Shown one piece after another: positions 55,774 to 64,000 of a stretch of 64,000 nt of DNA. The notes under the pieces are model-generated. The model was not told the DNA's origin and did no database searches. It saw nothing but the letters and a program-made list of their open reading frames with translations. This stretch comes from Phytopythium helicoides. Taxonomy: Eukaryota; Oomycota; Peronosporomycetes; Pythiales; Pythiaceae. The DNA is taken from assembly GCA_024867545.1 (NCBI GenBank), contig JANFNE010000041.1:124001-188000 (forward strand), given 5' to 3'. A program made the position numbers and the translations under genes. Within the stretch, counting starts at the first letter, position 1; each line of letters starts with the position of its first letter.

Positions 55774-58116
55774 TTACGTGACGGCTATTTTGTGAGCGAA
55801 ACTCGAAGCAGCAATCGCAAGCACCAAGATAGGGGACAGTGGTGCTGCATAGTCGAGCGAAAATCTCGTCTTGGACACTTTGCCAAAGCGCAGGTAGACC
55901 CTGTCTTCAGTAAATTCGTGCTCCATCTGCTCGTTGCCTTGTTCAGCGACCAAAAGAAAGTTCTTTTTGGACGCCATTTTGACACGTCCGTGAAAGTTGA
56001 GTGTCCACGCTCCAAGAGCCTCGCTCCACGACGGCTTCTTCGTTTCGAAGACGAGCAAATCGCACTGGTAGTCGTCCGCCTCGAGCGCTCCGTACGGGGT
56101 TGATGTATCTGGACCATGGCTGCGGCCAGTAAGTCTTGCCTGCTTTACCCTCATCACTCTGGCACGTCCAGCGTGATCGTCTTCATCAAGCCACGCAGAC
56201 TCAAAGCTCTCGGTGACTGCTGAGATTTCTGCTGCCGCAAGCTCCAGATTTACATCCAGATCGTTCACCGAGAAGGAGCGCAGTCGCTCAACCAACGACA
56301 GGCTACGTGATTGTTTGAGGCGTTTGTACCGGTCCGATATGTTTCCGTTGCGGTCCATCATTGTGTTATGCGTGTTGAATCTGGCGTTGTCATTACCCAT
56401 GCCAGAACCGACCGACAGCGGTTGTGTTTTTGATTCCGTTTCCTCACGTGCATGATCAACTGAAGTGCCACTTGATTCGGCATCCTGGTCTTCCTCTTCC
56501 TCGTCTCCATCTTCGTTAGCCTCGTCCTCGACCTCGTCATCCTCATCGTTTGTGGCTTTTCGCGGGCGTGGGAAGACGCATTTGAGAAAGTTAGGGACAC
56601 GCCCCAGGACATTGGAGCTGTACTCAATGAATCCAATCTCGTTGCGACGCTTCTGCTGGTGATCTAGCAAAGTAAACTCAGTTCCAATAAAGTTTGGCGT
56701 CATTTGCCCCAAGTACACAGCAGAATCCTCACTTTGAGGCAAATCTCTGAAGTCCCTCAGGTGCGAGTCTTGCAGCGTATGAAATAAAAAGACTCCAGTT
56801 GCTTCATTTACGCAGGAACACGCTAACAGAAATTCCCCTGTATCTTCGCGATGGAAGTTAAATGCTGTTACCGTCGGTCCGCGCAGACGCTCGATGCATC
56901 CATAAACGAGTCTGTCGTTTCGACGTCGCTGTTGATTTGAGGATTGCTGGCTCTCACCTGCCGCTGGTTTCGGTGTTTTCACGGGTGGCGGGGGCTGATA
57001 GAAGCGTTCTTTGTTCTGATGGATGAACTTTTTGGCTTGCACGATATCTACGTCGTTGCTGTATACGCTTAGGTCTCCTGCCGTTTCGAGTGATTTGAAG
57101 TGCAAAATATGGCGCACATGACTGACACTTCGAAGCTTTGCGAGCGTATCTGTGAAGCTCATCTCAAGACAGGGCTCCCCGTTAATGGCAATCAGCACGT
57201 CTCCTACTCGAATGATCCCGCACAATTTAGCCGGCCCGTCGTCTTTGCCGTCATTGACCTTCTTGAATCCCTTGACAACAGCTTGTCGGCCGTACCAGTC
57301 TGTTTCAAGCTCAAGTCCAATCGGACCGCGCTCAAAAGTGACGTCATACGAATCGTAGCTCCGAGGCGGAGCATCTGCTTGGGAGGACGACGATGATCCA
57401 AAGGAGAAGAGACCTCCAAAAGATGAGCTTCGATTTGAAGAAGTAGCGCCTCTAAGAGAAGCTGCAATTCGCTCAACGAGCAAGTCGGTGAATGATCCAG
57501 TTGAGCGCTGCGCTGGCAAGTTCGGCATACTGTTTCGCGCCAAATACGGTGGGCGAGGATGCGTTGGTGGCGGCGGTTGTCGGCCAGTGGTGGCTCCAAG
57601 TGGGGTATATCCTGCCGCCATCCGCTCTTCTTGCTCGGCTGTCGGCATCGCGGCTAGCGAGTGCCTCGCGTGCCTACCTCTCTCTCTCTCGCTTGACGAC
57701 TTCCTTTCAGGTGTGGGGTCTCTCCCCTCAAGATCCTCTGTTTGGTCAGCAGGGTGGGGTGAGAAGGTGACAAACTCGCCCCACTCGTCATCCTTAGGGT
57801 CTTCTACCAGCGCAGGGTTCGATTTCGCAAATGTTTTGGCGGGCATTGCTTTCGCCGACCCTGCTGGAACGAAGTTGTTGTCGTACCACGGGTCGACAGC
57901 GCGCGCAAGGTTCGCGGGTGACAGCGGGTCGAAGTCGCTCGTACTCAAGGCTGCAGACCGCGTCATGCCCTCGCTTTTGAGTGCCGCGACGCGATTCATT
58001 GGAGCAGACCCCACACCTCTGTCCTTGGTCGATGCAGCCGCGGTCTTGATCCCTCGCTCAGCCTCGCCCTGCTGCTGAAGCATTCCGGCGTACGCGTCCT
58101 TGGTGAAGAGCGACAT
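55774..58116 (-). CDS. PDZ-tubby domain fusion protein
   Basis: A 780-residue protein from the first ATG (58114-58116); the frame opens at a TTG 63 bp upstream. The N-terminal 250 residues are low-complexity and disordered. A PDZ domain lies at about 255-345 (GPIGLELE, CGIIRVGDVLIAINGEP). A tubby C-terminal domain runs from about 397 (RLVYGCIERLRG) to the end, with ASKKNFLLV, VYLRFGKVSKTRFSLDY and APLSP then SSFAHK. A long acidic Ser-rich insert (about 515-690) sits inside the tubby region. Tubby domains bind PI(4,5)P2, and PDZ domains bind C-terminal peptides, so a membrane-phosphoinositide adaptor is likely. A TATA box is present upstream. Confidence 0.88.
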   Translation of the reverse strand: MSLFTKDAYAGMLQQQGEAERGIKTAAASTKDRGVGSAPMNRVAALKSEGMTRSAALSTSDFDPLSPANLARAVDPWYDNNFVPAGSAKAMPAKTFAKSNPALVEDPKDDEWGEFVTFSPHPADQTEDLEGRDPTPERKSSSERERGRHARHSLAAMPTAEQEERMAAGYTPLGATTGRQPPPPTHPRPPYLARNSMPNLPAQRSTGSFTDLLVERIAASLRGATSSNRSSSFGGLFSFGSSSSSQADAPPRSYDSYDVTFERGPIGLELETDWYGRQAVVKGFKKVNDGKDDGPAKLCGIIRVGDVLIAINGEPCLEMSFTDTLAKLRSVSHVRHILHFKSLETAGDLSVYSNDVDIVQAKKFIHQNKERFYQPPPPVKTPKPAAGESQQSSNQQRRRNDRLVYGCIERLRGPTVTAFNFHREDTGEFLLACSCVNEATGVFLFHTLQDSHLRDFRDLPQSEDSAVYLGQMTPNFIGTEFTLLDHQQKRRNEIGFIEYSSNVLGRVPNFLKCVFPRPRKATNDEDDEVEDEANEDGDEEEEDQDAESSGTSVDHAREETESKTQPLSVGSGMGNDNARFNTHNTMMDRNGNISDRYKRLKQSRSLSLVERLRSFSVNDLDVNLELAAAEISAVTESFESAWLDEDDHAGRARVMRVKQARLTGRSHGPDTSTPYGALEADDYQCDLLVFETKKPSWSEALGAWTLNFHGRVKMASKKNFLLVAEQGNEQMEHEFTEDRVYLRFGKVSKTRFSLDYAAPLSPILVLAIAASSFAHKIAVT

Positions 58117-58196
58117 AGCGTCGCTCTGCTCTCGAAGTGGTTGGTTTCGAGCCTGAGCAGCCGTCACGGGCAGTTCCAACGCGCTCCACTCGATCC

Positions 58197-58205
58197 CTAT
58201 TTATA
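58197..58205 (-). promoter_or_regulatory. TATA box upstream of the PDZ-tubby gene
   Basis: TATAAATAG on the minus strand, about 80 bp upstream of the ATG at 58116. A near-perfect eukaryotic TATA match at a plausible distance. Confidence 0.5.
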
Positions 58206-58768
58206 CCCGTAGGATTGCTCCAGCACGACTCGCTTCAACTTGCCTTTTCAAGAGTGATGGTCGCCTCGATCCACGACCCCTTTGATGGCGCTGCCCGCTC
58301 GATGACGCCTGCGCATCCCGCCGAAGGTGCAGGAACTCGCGCCTGCTCGCCAGCTTTGCTGACGCAACTGCCTGCGGAGATGATACATTCGGTGCGACTT
58401 TCAATCATCGACCATCCCGAGGCGAGATCGACCAAACCACCGACTCAAAGCAGCCTGCACCCACATCGATCCCCATCGACCACAGTCGAATACGCCGCTG
58501 CTCTACCGCCGCCGCGTCCAAAGCCTGGAGAAATCCACCAAAGTCTCTCGCCATTGCTAGTCGCCAACGTTACACGTCGCGCCATGGCACGCGTCCCGCA
58601 AACCTTCCATCACAGGCAGCCAATCAGAACCCCTGCCCCGTCTATATCATGATTATCGACGCTCGGGCGGCATCAACATGTCCACCCCGCGGTACCGCAA
58701 CCGTCCGCCAGTCGCCAATTCGAGCCACAGACCGCACGTGCTCGTCTGCTGACTAGCAAAAGCTCACG
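58206..58768. other. intergenic, upstream of the PDR transporter
   Basis: About 560 bases. A 131-codon plus-strand frame (58257-58652, ATG start) has low-complexity content and is not called. A CCAAT motif (58620-58624) and a TATA-like TCTATATCAT (58641-58650) lie 120-150 bp upstream of the transporter ATG and could be its promoter. Confidence 0.4.
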
Positions 58769-61700
58769 ATGGACGCGTCGCCGCTTGGCTTTGAGTCGGG
58801 CAAGGCACTCATGGCGCAGGGACCAGCGGCGCTGCACGACGCGCTGGCCCAGCGGCTGGAGAAGGCACTGGGTCGTGCACTGCCACAGATGGAGCTTCGC
58901 TTCGTCAACCTGTCGTTATCAGCGGACCTGACGGTCGTGGACGACAAGGACGACGGAGACCTGCCCACGCTCTGGAACTCGGTGCGCAAGGCGTTTGCGG
59001 GGATTGGGAGGAAGCGCCAGGTCGTGCACAAGGACATTCTCAAGAGCGTGACGGGAAGCTTCAAGCCAGGGACCATGACGCTCGTGCTCGGCCAGCCGGG
59101 GTCAGGAAAGTCGTCGCTCATGAAGATGCTCGCGGGGCGGTTCCCAATGGACAAGAACATCTCGGTCGAGGGAGAGATGACGTACAACGGCAAGCCGCAG
59201 AGCGAGCTCAAGCACAACCTGCCGCAGTTTGTGGCGTACGTGACGCAACGAGACAAGCACTTTGCTACGTTGACGGTGAAGGAGACGCTCCAGTTCGCCC
59301 ACGAGTTCTGCGGAGGAGAGCTGATGAGGAGAGGAGAAGAGCTTCTCAGCAGCGGGACGCCCGAGGAGAACGCAGAGGCGCTCGCCATGGCGCGAGCCAT
59401 CTTCAACCACTACCCGGAGATCATCATCGAGCAACTCGGATTGCGTGACTGCCAGAACACCATCGTCGGCGACGCACTCATGCGCGGCATCTCTGGTGGA
59501 GAGCGCAAGCGTGTTACAACGGGTGAGATGGAATTCGGTATGAAGTATGTCACGCTCATGGACGAGATCAGTACGGGTCTCGACTCGGCTGCCACCTTTG
59601 ACATCATGAGCACACAGCGAAGTGTGGCCAAGAAACTCAAGAAGACGGTGGTGATTGCGCTGCTCCAGCCTGCACCTGAGGTGGTGGCGCTGTTTGACGA
59701 TGTCATGATCCTCAACGAGGGCGAGGTGATGTACCACGGTCCCATTGGTGAGGTCGAGGCTTACTTCGAGTCGTTGGGCTTCAAGCGTCCTTCTGGCCGC
59801 GACCTCGCTGACTACCTGATGGACTTGGGCACGAACCAGCAGTACCAATACCAGGTCGAGCAGCCAGATCGCCCAGGATTCGTGCATCCCCGTCAACCGA
59901 ACGAGTACGCTGAGTTCTTCCGACGATCGCTCATCTATGAGCGCAACCTGGCCGAGCTCGAGCAGCCCCAGAACCCCGTCCTTGTGGAGAGTTCTGAGCA
60001 TCACATTGAGCCTATGCCTGTGTTCCACCAGAACTTCTGGGATAACACGCGCACGCTTATGCGTCGCCAGCTCATGATCACTTTCCGGAACAAACCCTAT
60101 CTGTTTGGTCGCGGTCTCATGATCACCGTTATGGGTTTGCTGTACGCGACGACGTTCTTCCAGTTCGACCCGACAGAGATCCAAGTTGTGATGGGTATCA
60201 TCTTCGCTGGAACCCTGTTCCTTTCACTGGGTCAAGCCTCGCAGCTGCCGACGTTCATCGCCATGCGCGATATCTTCTACAAGCAGCGTGGCGCCAACTT
60301 TTTCCGCACGTCATCGTACGTGTTGGCCAACTCGATCAGTCAATTACCGATCTGCGTCGGAGAGACCGTCATCTTTGGCACACTTGTCTACTGGATGTGT
60401 GGTTTCGTTTCACATGCAGCCGAGTTTTTCCTCTTCCTGCTGGTTCTATTTCTCACCAACGTTGGACTCGGCTCATTCTTCTTCTTCCTGACATCGGCTG
60501 CACCGGATATCAACATCGCAACTCCGATCTCGATGGCCTCGACATTGATCTTCATCATCTTTGCGGGATTCATCATTACGGAGAGTCAAATCCCGAATTA
60601 CTTCATCTGGATCTACTGGATAACGCCAGTGTCGTGGACACTTCGAGCGCTGGCGATTATCGAGTATCGCTCGGCAGACTTCGACGTGTGCGAATACGGT
60701 GGGATCGATTACTGCAACCAATTTGGCCTCAAGATGGGCGAGTACTACTTGGGATTGTTCGACATCAAGTCAGAGAAGGAGTGGGTTTACTACTCGATTA
60801 TCTTCATGCTGGCATTCTACTTTGCCTGCGTCACTCTCGGATACTTTGCTCTCGAGTACAAGCGTTACGAAACCCCTGAAAACGTTACTCTAACAAAGAA
60901 GTCTCTCGACCAGAAGGATGACGACCAGACTTACAAGCTTGCGACCACGCCTCGATCTGGGGCAACTCCGACAGGAAAAGTTGATGCCATCCTGGAGGTG
61001 AAAGCTGAGCCTGAACATTTCACTCCTGTGACCGTCGCGTTCGAGGATCTCCGCTACTACGTGCCTGACCCTGCCAACTCCAAGGAAGAGCTCTGTCTGC
61101 TCAAGGGAATCACCGGCTTTGCTCGTCCAGGATCCATCACTGCTCTCATGGGTGCGTCCGGTGCCGGCAAGACGACCCTCATGGATGTGATTGCGAACCG
61201 CAAGACTGGCGGCAAGATCACGGGAAAAATCCTGCTGAACGGCTACGAGGCGAACGAGCTGGCCATTCGACGATGCACGGGCTACTGCGAGCAGATGGAC
61301 ATCCACTCGGAGGCGTCAACGATCCGCGAGGCTCTGACGTTCAGTGCGTTCCTGCGGCAGGACAGTAGCATCCCGGACAGCAGCAAGTACGACACGGTGG
61401 AGGAAGTGCTGGCGCTGCTGGACATGGGCGAGATCGCTGACAAGATCATCCGCGGTAGCTCGACGGAGCAGATGAAGCGTCTGACAATTGGCGTGGAGCT
61501 TGCTGCGCAGCCTAGCGTGCTGTTCCTGGACGAGCCGACGAGTGGTCTGGATGCACGATCGGCTAAGATGATCATGGATGGTGTGCGCAAGGTGGCGGAC
61601 ACGGGTCGCACGGTGGTGTGCACGATCCATCAGCCGTCGTCGGAGGTGTTTTTCCTGTTTGATAGCCTGCTGCTGCTGAAGCGCGGTGGCGAGACGGTGT

Positions 61701-62908
61701 TCTTTGGTGAACTGGGCCACAAGTGCCAGAACTTGGTGGACTACTTTGAGGCGATCCCTGGTGTGTCCAAGTGCCCTCCCAAGTACAATCCTGCGACGTG
61801 GATGCTGGAGGTGATTGGTGCTGGTGTGGCTGCTGCGGCGAATGATGCGGCTGTGGCTGCTGGATCGTCGGCGTCTACGGACTTTGTGGCCAAGTTCAAT
61901 GACAGTCCTCAGCGCCAGGCTTTGAACGAGGCGATGAGTGTTCCTGGCATTGGTATTCCGTCGCCCGATCTTCCGGAGATGGTGTTTGCCACGAAGCGCG
62001 CGGCGAGTTCTGCGACGCAGGCTCGGTTCCTGATCAAGCGCTTCATGGATATGTACTGGCGGTCGCCGACGTACAACCTGACGCGAATTGGTATGGCTGT
62101 GTTCCTGGCGCTGCTGTTTGGCGTGACGTTCACGGCAGCCGACTACGCTTCGTACCAGGGCTTGAACTCTGGCATGGGTATGATCTTCATGGCCACGCTG
62201 TTCATTGGTATGATCTCGTTCCAGTGTGTGCTGAGCGTATCGGCAGCAGATCGTGCAGCATTCTACCGCGAGCGCGCGTCGCAGTCGTACAACGCATTCT
62301 GGTACTTCATCGGATCGACGGTGGTGGAGATCCCGTACGTGTTCGGCAGCGGTCTGGTGTTCACTGCCATCTTCTTCCCGTTGGTGCAGTTCACGGGCTT
62401 CGACGTGTTCCTCCTGTACTGGATCAACTTGTCGTTCCTGATCCTGATGCTGACGTACATGGGCCAGATGTTCGTGTACGGTCTGCCGAGCGAGGAGGTA
62501 GCGGCCATCATTGGTGTGCTGGTGAACTCGATCTTCTTCTTGTTCATGGGTTTCAGTCCGCCGGCCGACCTGATCCCGGAAGGATACAAGTGGCTGTACA
62601 CGATCACGCCGCAGCGGTTCTCACTGTCGATCCTCGGTGCTCTGGTGTTCGCGGACTGCTCGACGGAACCCGTGTACGACGAGGCGACGTCGACGTGGTC
62701 GAACGTGGGTCCAGAGCTGGGCTGCCAGCCGCTGAAGAACTCTCCCGTGACGGTGGGCGCCGTGACGGTGAAGCAGTTCACCGAGTCGATCTTTGGCATG
62801 AAGCACGACGAGATCTGGCCCAACTTCTTCGTCGTACTGGCGTATATTGTGGGTTTCCGCCTGCTGGCGCTGGTGTTCCTTCGCTTCGTGAACAGCCAGA
62901 AGAGATAG
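58769..62908 (+). CDS. full-size ABCG (pleiotropic drug resistance) transporter
   Basis: A 1,379-residue protein from ATG 58769 without introns. Layout is (NBD-TMD)x2, as in PDR/ABCG. NBD1: Walker A GQPGSGKSSL (about residue 110), signature ISGGERKRVT (about 240), Walker B VTLMDEISTGLD. TMD1 covers about 430-705 with hydrophobic helices. NBD2: Walker A GASGAGKTTLMD (about 793), a degenerate signature STEQMKRLTIG in place of LSGGQ (usual for the family), Walker B VLFLDEPTSGLD. TMD2 covers about 1095-1375. It is expected in the plasma membrane, exporting hydrophobic compounds including fungicides or host metabolites. Length is slightly short for the family (about 1,400-1,500). Confidence 0.96.
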   Translation: MDASPLGFESGKALMAQGPAALHDALAQRLEKALGRALPQMELRFVNLSLSADLTVVDDKDDGDLPTLWNSVRKAFAGIGRKRQVVHKDILKSVTGSFKPGTMTLVLGQPGSGKSSLMKMLAGRFPMDKNISVEGEMTYNGKPQSELKHNLPQFVAYVTQRDKHFATLTVKETLQFAHEFCGGELMRRGEELLSSGTPEENAEALAMARAIFNHYPEIIIEQLGLRDCQNTIVGDALMRGISGGERKRVTTGEMEFGMKYVTLMDEISTGLDSAATFDIMSTQRSVAKKLKKTVVIALLQPAPEVVALFDDVMILNEGEVMYHGPIGEVEAYFESLGFKRPSGRDLADYLMDLGTNQQYQYQVEQPDRPGFVHPRQPNEYAEFFRRSLIYERNLAELEQPQNPVLVESSEHHIEPMPVFHQNFWDNTRTLMRRQLMITFRNKPYLFGRGLMITVMGLLYATTFFQFDPTEIQVVMGIIFAGTLFLSLGQASQLPTFIAMRDIFYKQRGANFFRTSSYVLANSISQLPICVGETVIFGTLVYWMCGFVSHAAEFFLFLLVLFLTNVGLGSFFFFLTSAAPDINIATPISMASTLIFIIFAGFIITESQIPNYFIWIYWITPVSWTLRALAIIEYRSADFDVCEYGGIDYCNQFGLKMGEYYLGLFDIKSEKEWVYYSIIFMLAFYFACVTLGYFALEYKRYETPENVTLTKKSLDQKDDDQTYKLATTPRSGATPTGKVDAILEVKAEPEHFTPVTVAFEDLRYYVPDPANSKEELCLLKGITGFARPGSITALMGASGAGKTTLMDVIANRKTGGKITGKILLNGYEANELAIRRCTGYCEQMDIHSEASTIREALTFSAFLRQDSSIPDSSKYDTVEEVLALLDMGEIADKIIRGSSTEQMKRLTIGVELAAQPSVLFLDEPTSGLDARSAKMIMDGVRKVADTGRTVVCTIHQPSSEVFFLFDSLLLLKRGGETVFFGELGHKCQNLVDYFEAIPGVSKCPPKYNPATWMLEVIGAGVAAAANDAAVAAGSSASTDFVAKFNDSPQRQALNEAMSVPGIGIPSPDLPEMVFATKRAASSATQARFLIKRFMDMYWRSPTYNLTRIGMAVFLALLFGVTFTAADYASYQGLNSGMGMIFMATLFIGMISFQCVLSVSAADRAAFYRERASQSYNAFWYFIGSTVVEIPYVFGSGLVFTAIFFPLVQFTGFDVFLLYWINLSFLILMLTYMGQMFVYGLPSEEVAAIIGVLVNSIFFLFMGFSPPADLIPEGYKWLYTITPQRFSLSILGALVFADCSTEPVYDEATSTWSNVGPELGCQPLKNSPVTVGAVTVKQFTESIFGMKHDEIWPNFFVVLAYIVGFRLLALVFLRFVNSQKR

Positions 62909-63570
62909 AGGAGGAGGTTGCGTCCGTGGATGTGTGCGGGAGTGTGTTGCTCGTGAGTGAGCGATGGGAGTGGAGGCATGCATCTCTAGAAAAAATGTGA
63001 ATATATCGATGGATTGAGATTGAATTGATCGTCGCTGTCAACGAGCTGGTGTTTTATTTTCACAGTGATGTGGCGGTATCACTTGAACTGCGTCTGCATT
63101 CTCAAATGGCCGATGCTGGCATAAAGTGCATGACAAGAACTACCATGCGAGCGAGTCGAAGTGCTCTGTTCTGTGTGCGGAGTCCTCTCATGTTGTAGCC
63201 ACCAGCTAACTTGAAGCAGTCAGTCGAAGCAGGTGCAAACTACATCCTCTCCAACACGCATAACAGCCTTTCCAAGTGACCGCAAGGTACTTCTGTAGCG
63301 GAAGCAGACGCAGAGATCATATCCAAGCTCTCCAGCTCAAACTTCATCTAGTCGGCTGCTCATCAAGCAGTACGGTAAAGCCACTGCGTCAGACTTTCTC
63401 TTTAGCATCTAGTTGTAGTGCTATCCTTGTAATCAAACTTTGCTGTCCGAGTTGCTAGTGTATGAATGAATGAATGAATGGAGTTTGTAACAAAGTAACT
63501 GTACTGCCAATTTTCCCCCTTACTGACTCTTTGCAACTCTGAGGCAATGAAATCTTTTGGAGTGTTAGAG
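62909..63570. other. intergenic, convergent 3' flanks
   Basis: About 660 bases between the transporter stop and the 3' end of the LRR gene. It contains a short GAAT repeat (about 63462-63480) and no supported gene. Confidence 0.5.
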
Positions 63571-63975
63571 TCACAACCTACGATAGGAACTGACAAATGC
63601 TAAAGAAAACCTGCCGTCGCCATGACTGTCTTGCACGGCGCACCCTGCCTCTATCGCGAGGTTTTCCGTTTGTATGGAGCAGAACGGAGTGCAGTACAGG
63701 TATAGCTGAACGTATACTTGCTCAAAGACCCAGTCGGGCAGCTCCGACACATTTGTGTGCTCCAAGTTCAATATGTAGATAGATAGATTAGATCGAACAG
63801 TAGCTGGGAGAGAGTCGAGAGGGTTTAGTGAGAACTGAATCACGAAGCATAGATTTCTTTGAAGAGCGTCAGATAAATCGTCTGGCAACTTGGTGATTTT
63901 GGTCCCCACGAGAGATACCATATTCAATGTAGGCAGTGCGAGCAATTCACGTAGGACCTCGGTGAAGTGCGAGTA
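63571..63975 (-). CDS. LRR protein, 3'-terminal exon (gene runs off the window)
   Basis: An open stretch of about 135 codons ending at TGA 63571-63573. Leucine-rich repeats are visible: LPTLNMVSLVGTKITKLPDD and LSIYILNLEHTNVSELPDWV. Upstream the frame meets a TAG that coincides with a pyrimidine-rich acceptor (TTCTTCCTCTAG), so I place the exon start at about 63975, with earlier exons beyond 64000. It resembles large oomycete LRR proteins, some of which carry kinase or transmembrane domains elsewhere. The family is not determined. Confidence 0.6.
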   Translation of the reverse strand, partial: YSHFTEVLRELLALPTLNMVSLVGTKITKLPDDLSDALQRNLCFVIQFSLNPLDSLPATVRSNLSIYILNLEHTNVSELPDWVFEQVYVQLYLYCTPFCSIQTENLAIEAGCAVQDSHGDGRFSLAFVSSYRRL

Positions 63976-64000
63976 CTAGAGGAAGAATATCTCGCTGAGA

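Noticed and set aside
58257..58652. 131-codon plus-strand frame upstream of the PDR transporter
   Set aside because: Pro/Ser/Arg-rich without domain, overlapping likely promoter motifs; insufficient support.
1..64000. tRNA, rRNA or other structured RNA genes
   Set aside because: I looked for T-loop-type GGTTCGA motifs and cloverleaf-like contexts in the intergenic stretches and found none that I could support by eye.

Overview
The window looks like nuclear DNA of a Phytophthora-type oomycete (Peronosporales). I infer this from intron-poor genes with short GT-AG introns, three bZIP factors carrying the oomycete Cys-for-Asn basic-region change, a full-size PDR/ABCG transporter, a flagellar dynein heavy chain (zoospore biology), a chromodomain Ty3/Gypsy element, a Fanzor element, and an oomycete-like Inr/FPR promoter match. 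Species was not determined, and no database search was run.

Layout. (1) 0.2-4.8 kb: three tandem minus-strand bZIP paralogues. (2) 4.8-7.3 kb: gene-poor DNA with a near-perfect 22-bp-arm hairpin. (3) 7.3-12.7 kb: plus-strand housekeeping genes (CWC22 splicing factor, a split C2HC zinc-finger protein, five-exon VPS25) with one small minus-strand hypothetical gene between. (4) 12.8-29.9 kb: a rearranged block. A divergent pair of lumazine-synthase-fold genes, one with a roughly 170-residue cysteine-rich tail, is present twice as a near-identical 2.2-kb segment at the two edges. Between the copies lie 2.6 tandem copies of a 2,642-bp unit carrying a possible BRO-N/MSV199-like ORF, then a more diverged relative of that ORF split by a decayed chromovirus with 5-bp target duplications. 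(5) 29.9-46.5 kb: a coiled-coil gene and one uninterrupted 15.1-kb dynein heavy chain. (6) 46.5-49.7 kb: poorly resolved exons and a Fanzor (eukaryotic TnpB) pseudogene with three in-frame stops and no frameshift. (7) 50.2-64 kb: a ten-module secreted mucin-like protein, a trypsin-fold protein with Cys at the nucleophile position, a PDZ-tubby fusion, a PDR transporter, and the last exon of an LRR protein cut by the window end.

The genes do not form one pathway. The most distinctive locus is the duplicated lumazine-synthase-fold pair. Both members lack the conserved catalytic His and Arg by my motif alignment, both end in Cys-rich tails (long in one, very short in the other), and they share a 160-bp divergent promoter region. 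Exon boundaries given below were built by hand from splice signals, reading phase and family conservation. Where the longest open frame began at GTG or TTG I moved the start to the first supportable ATG.
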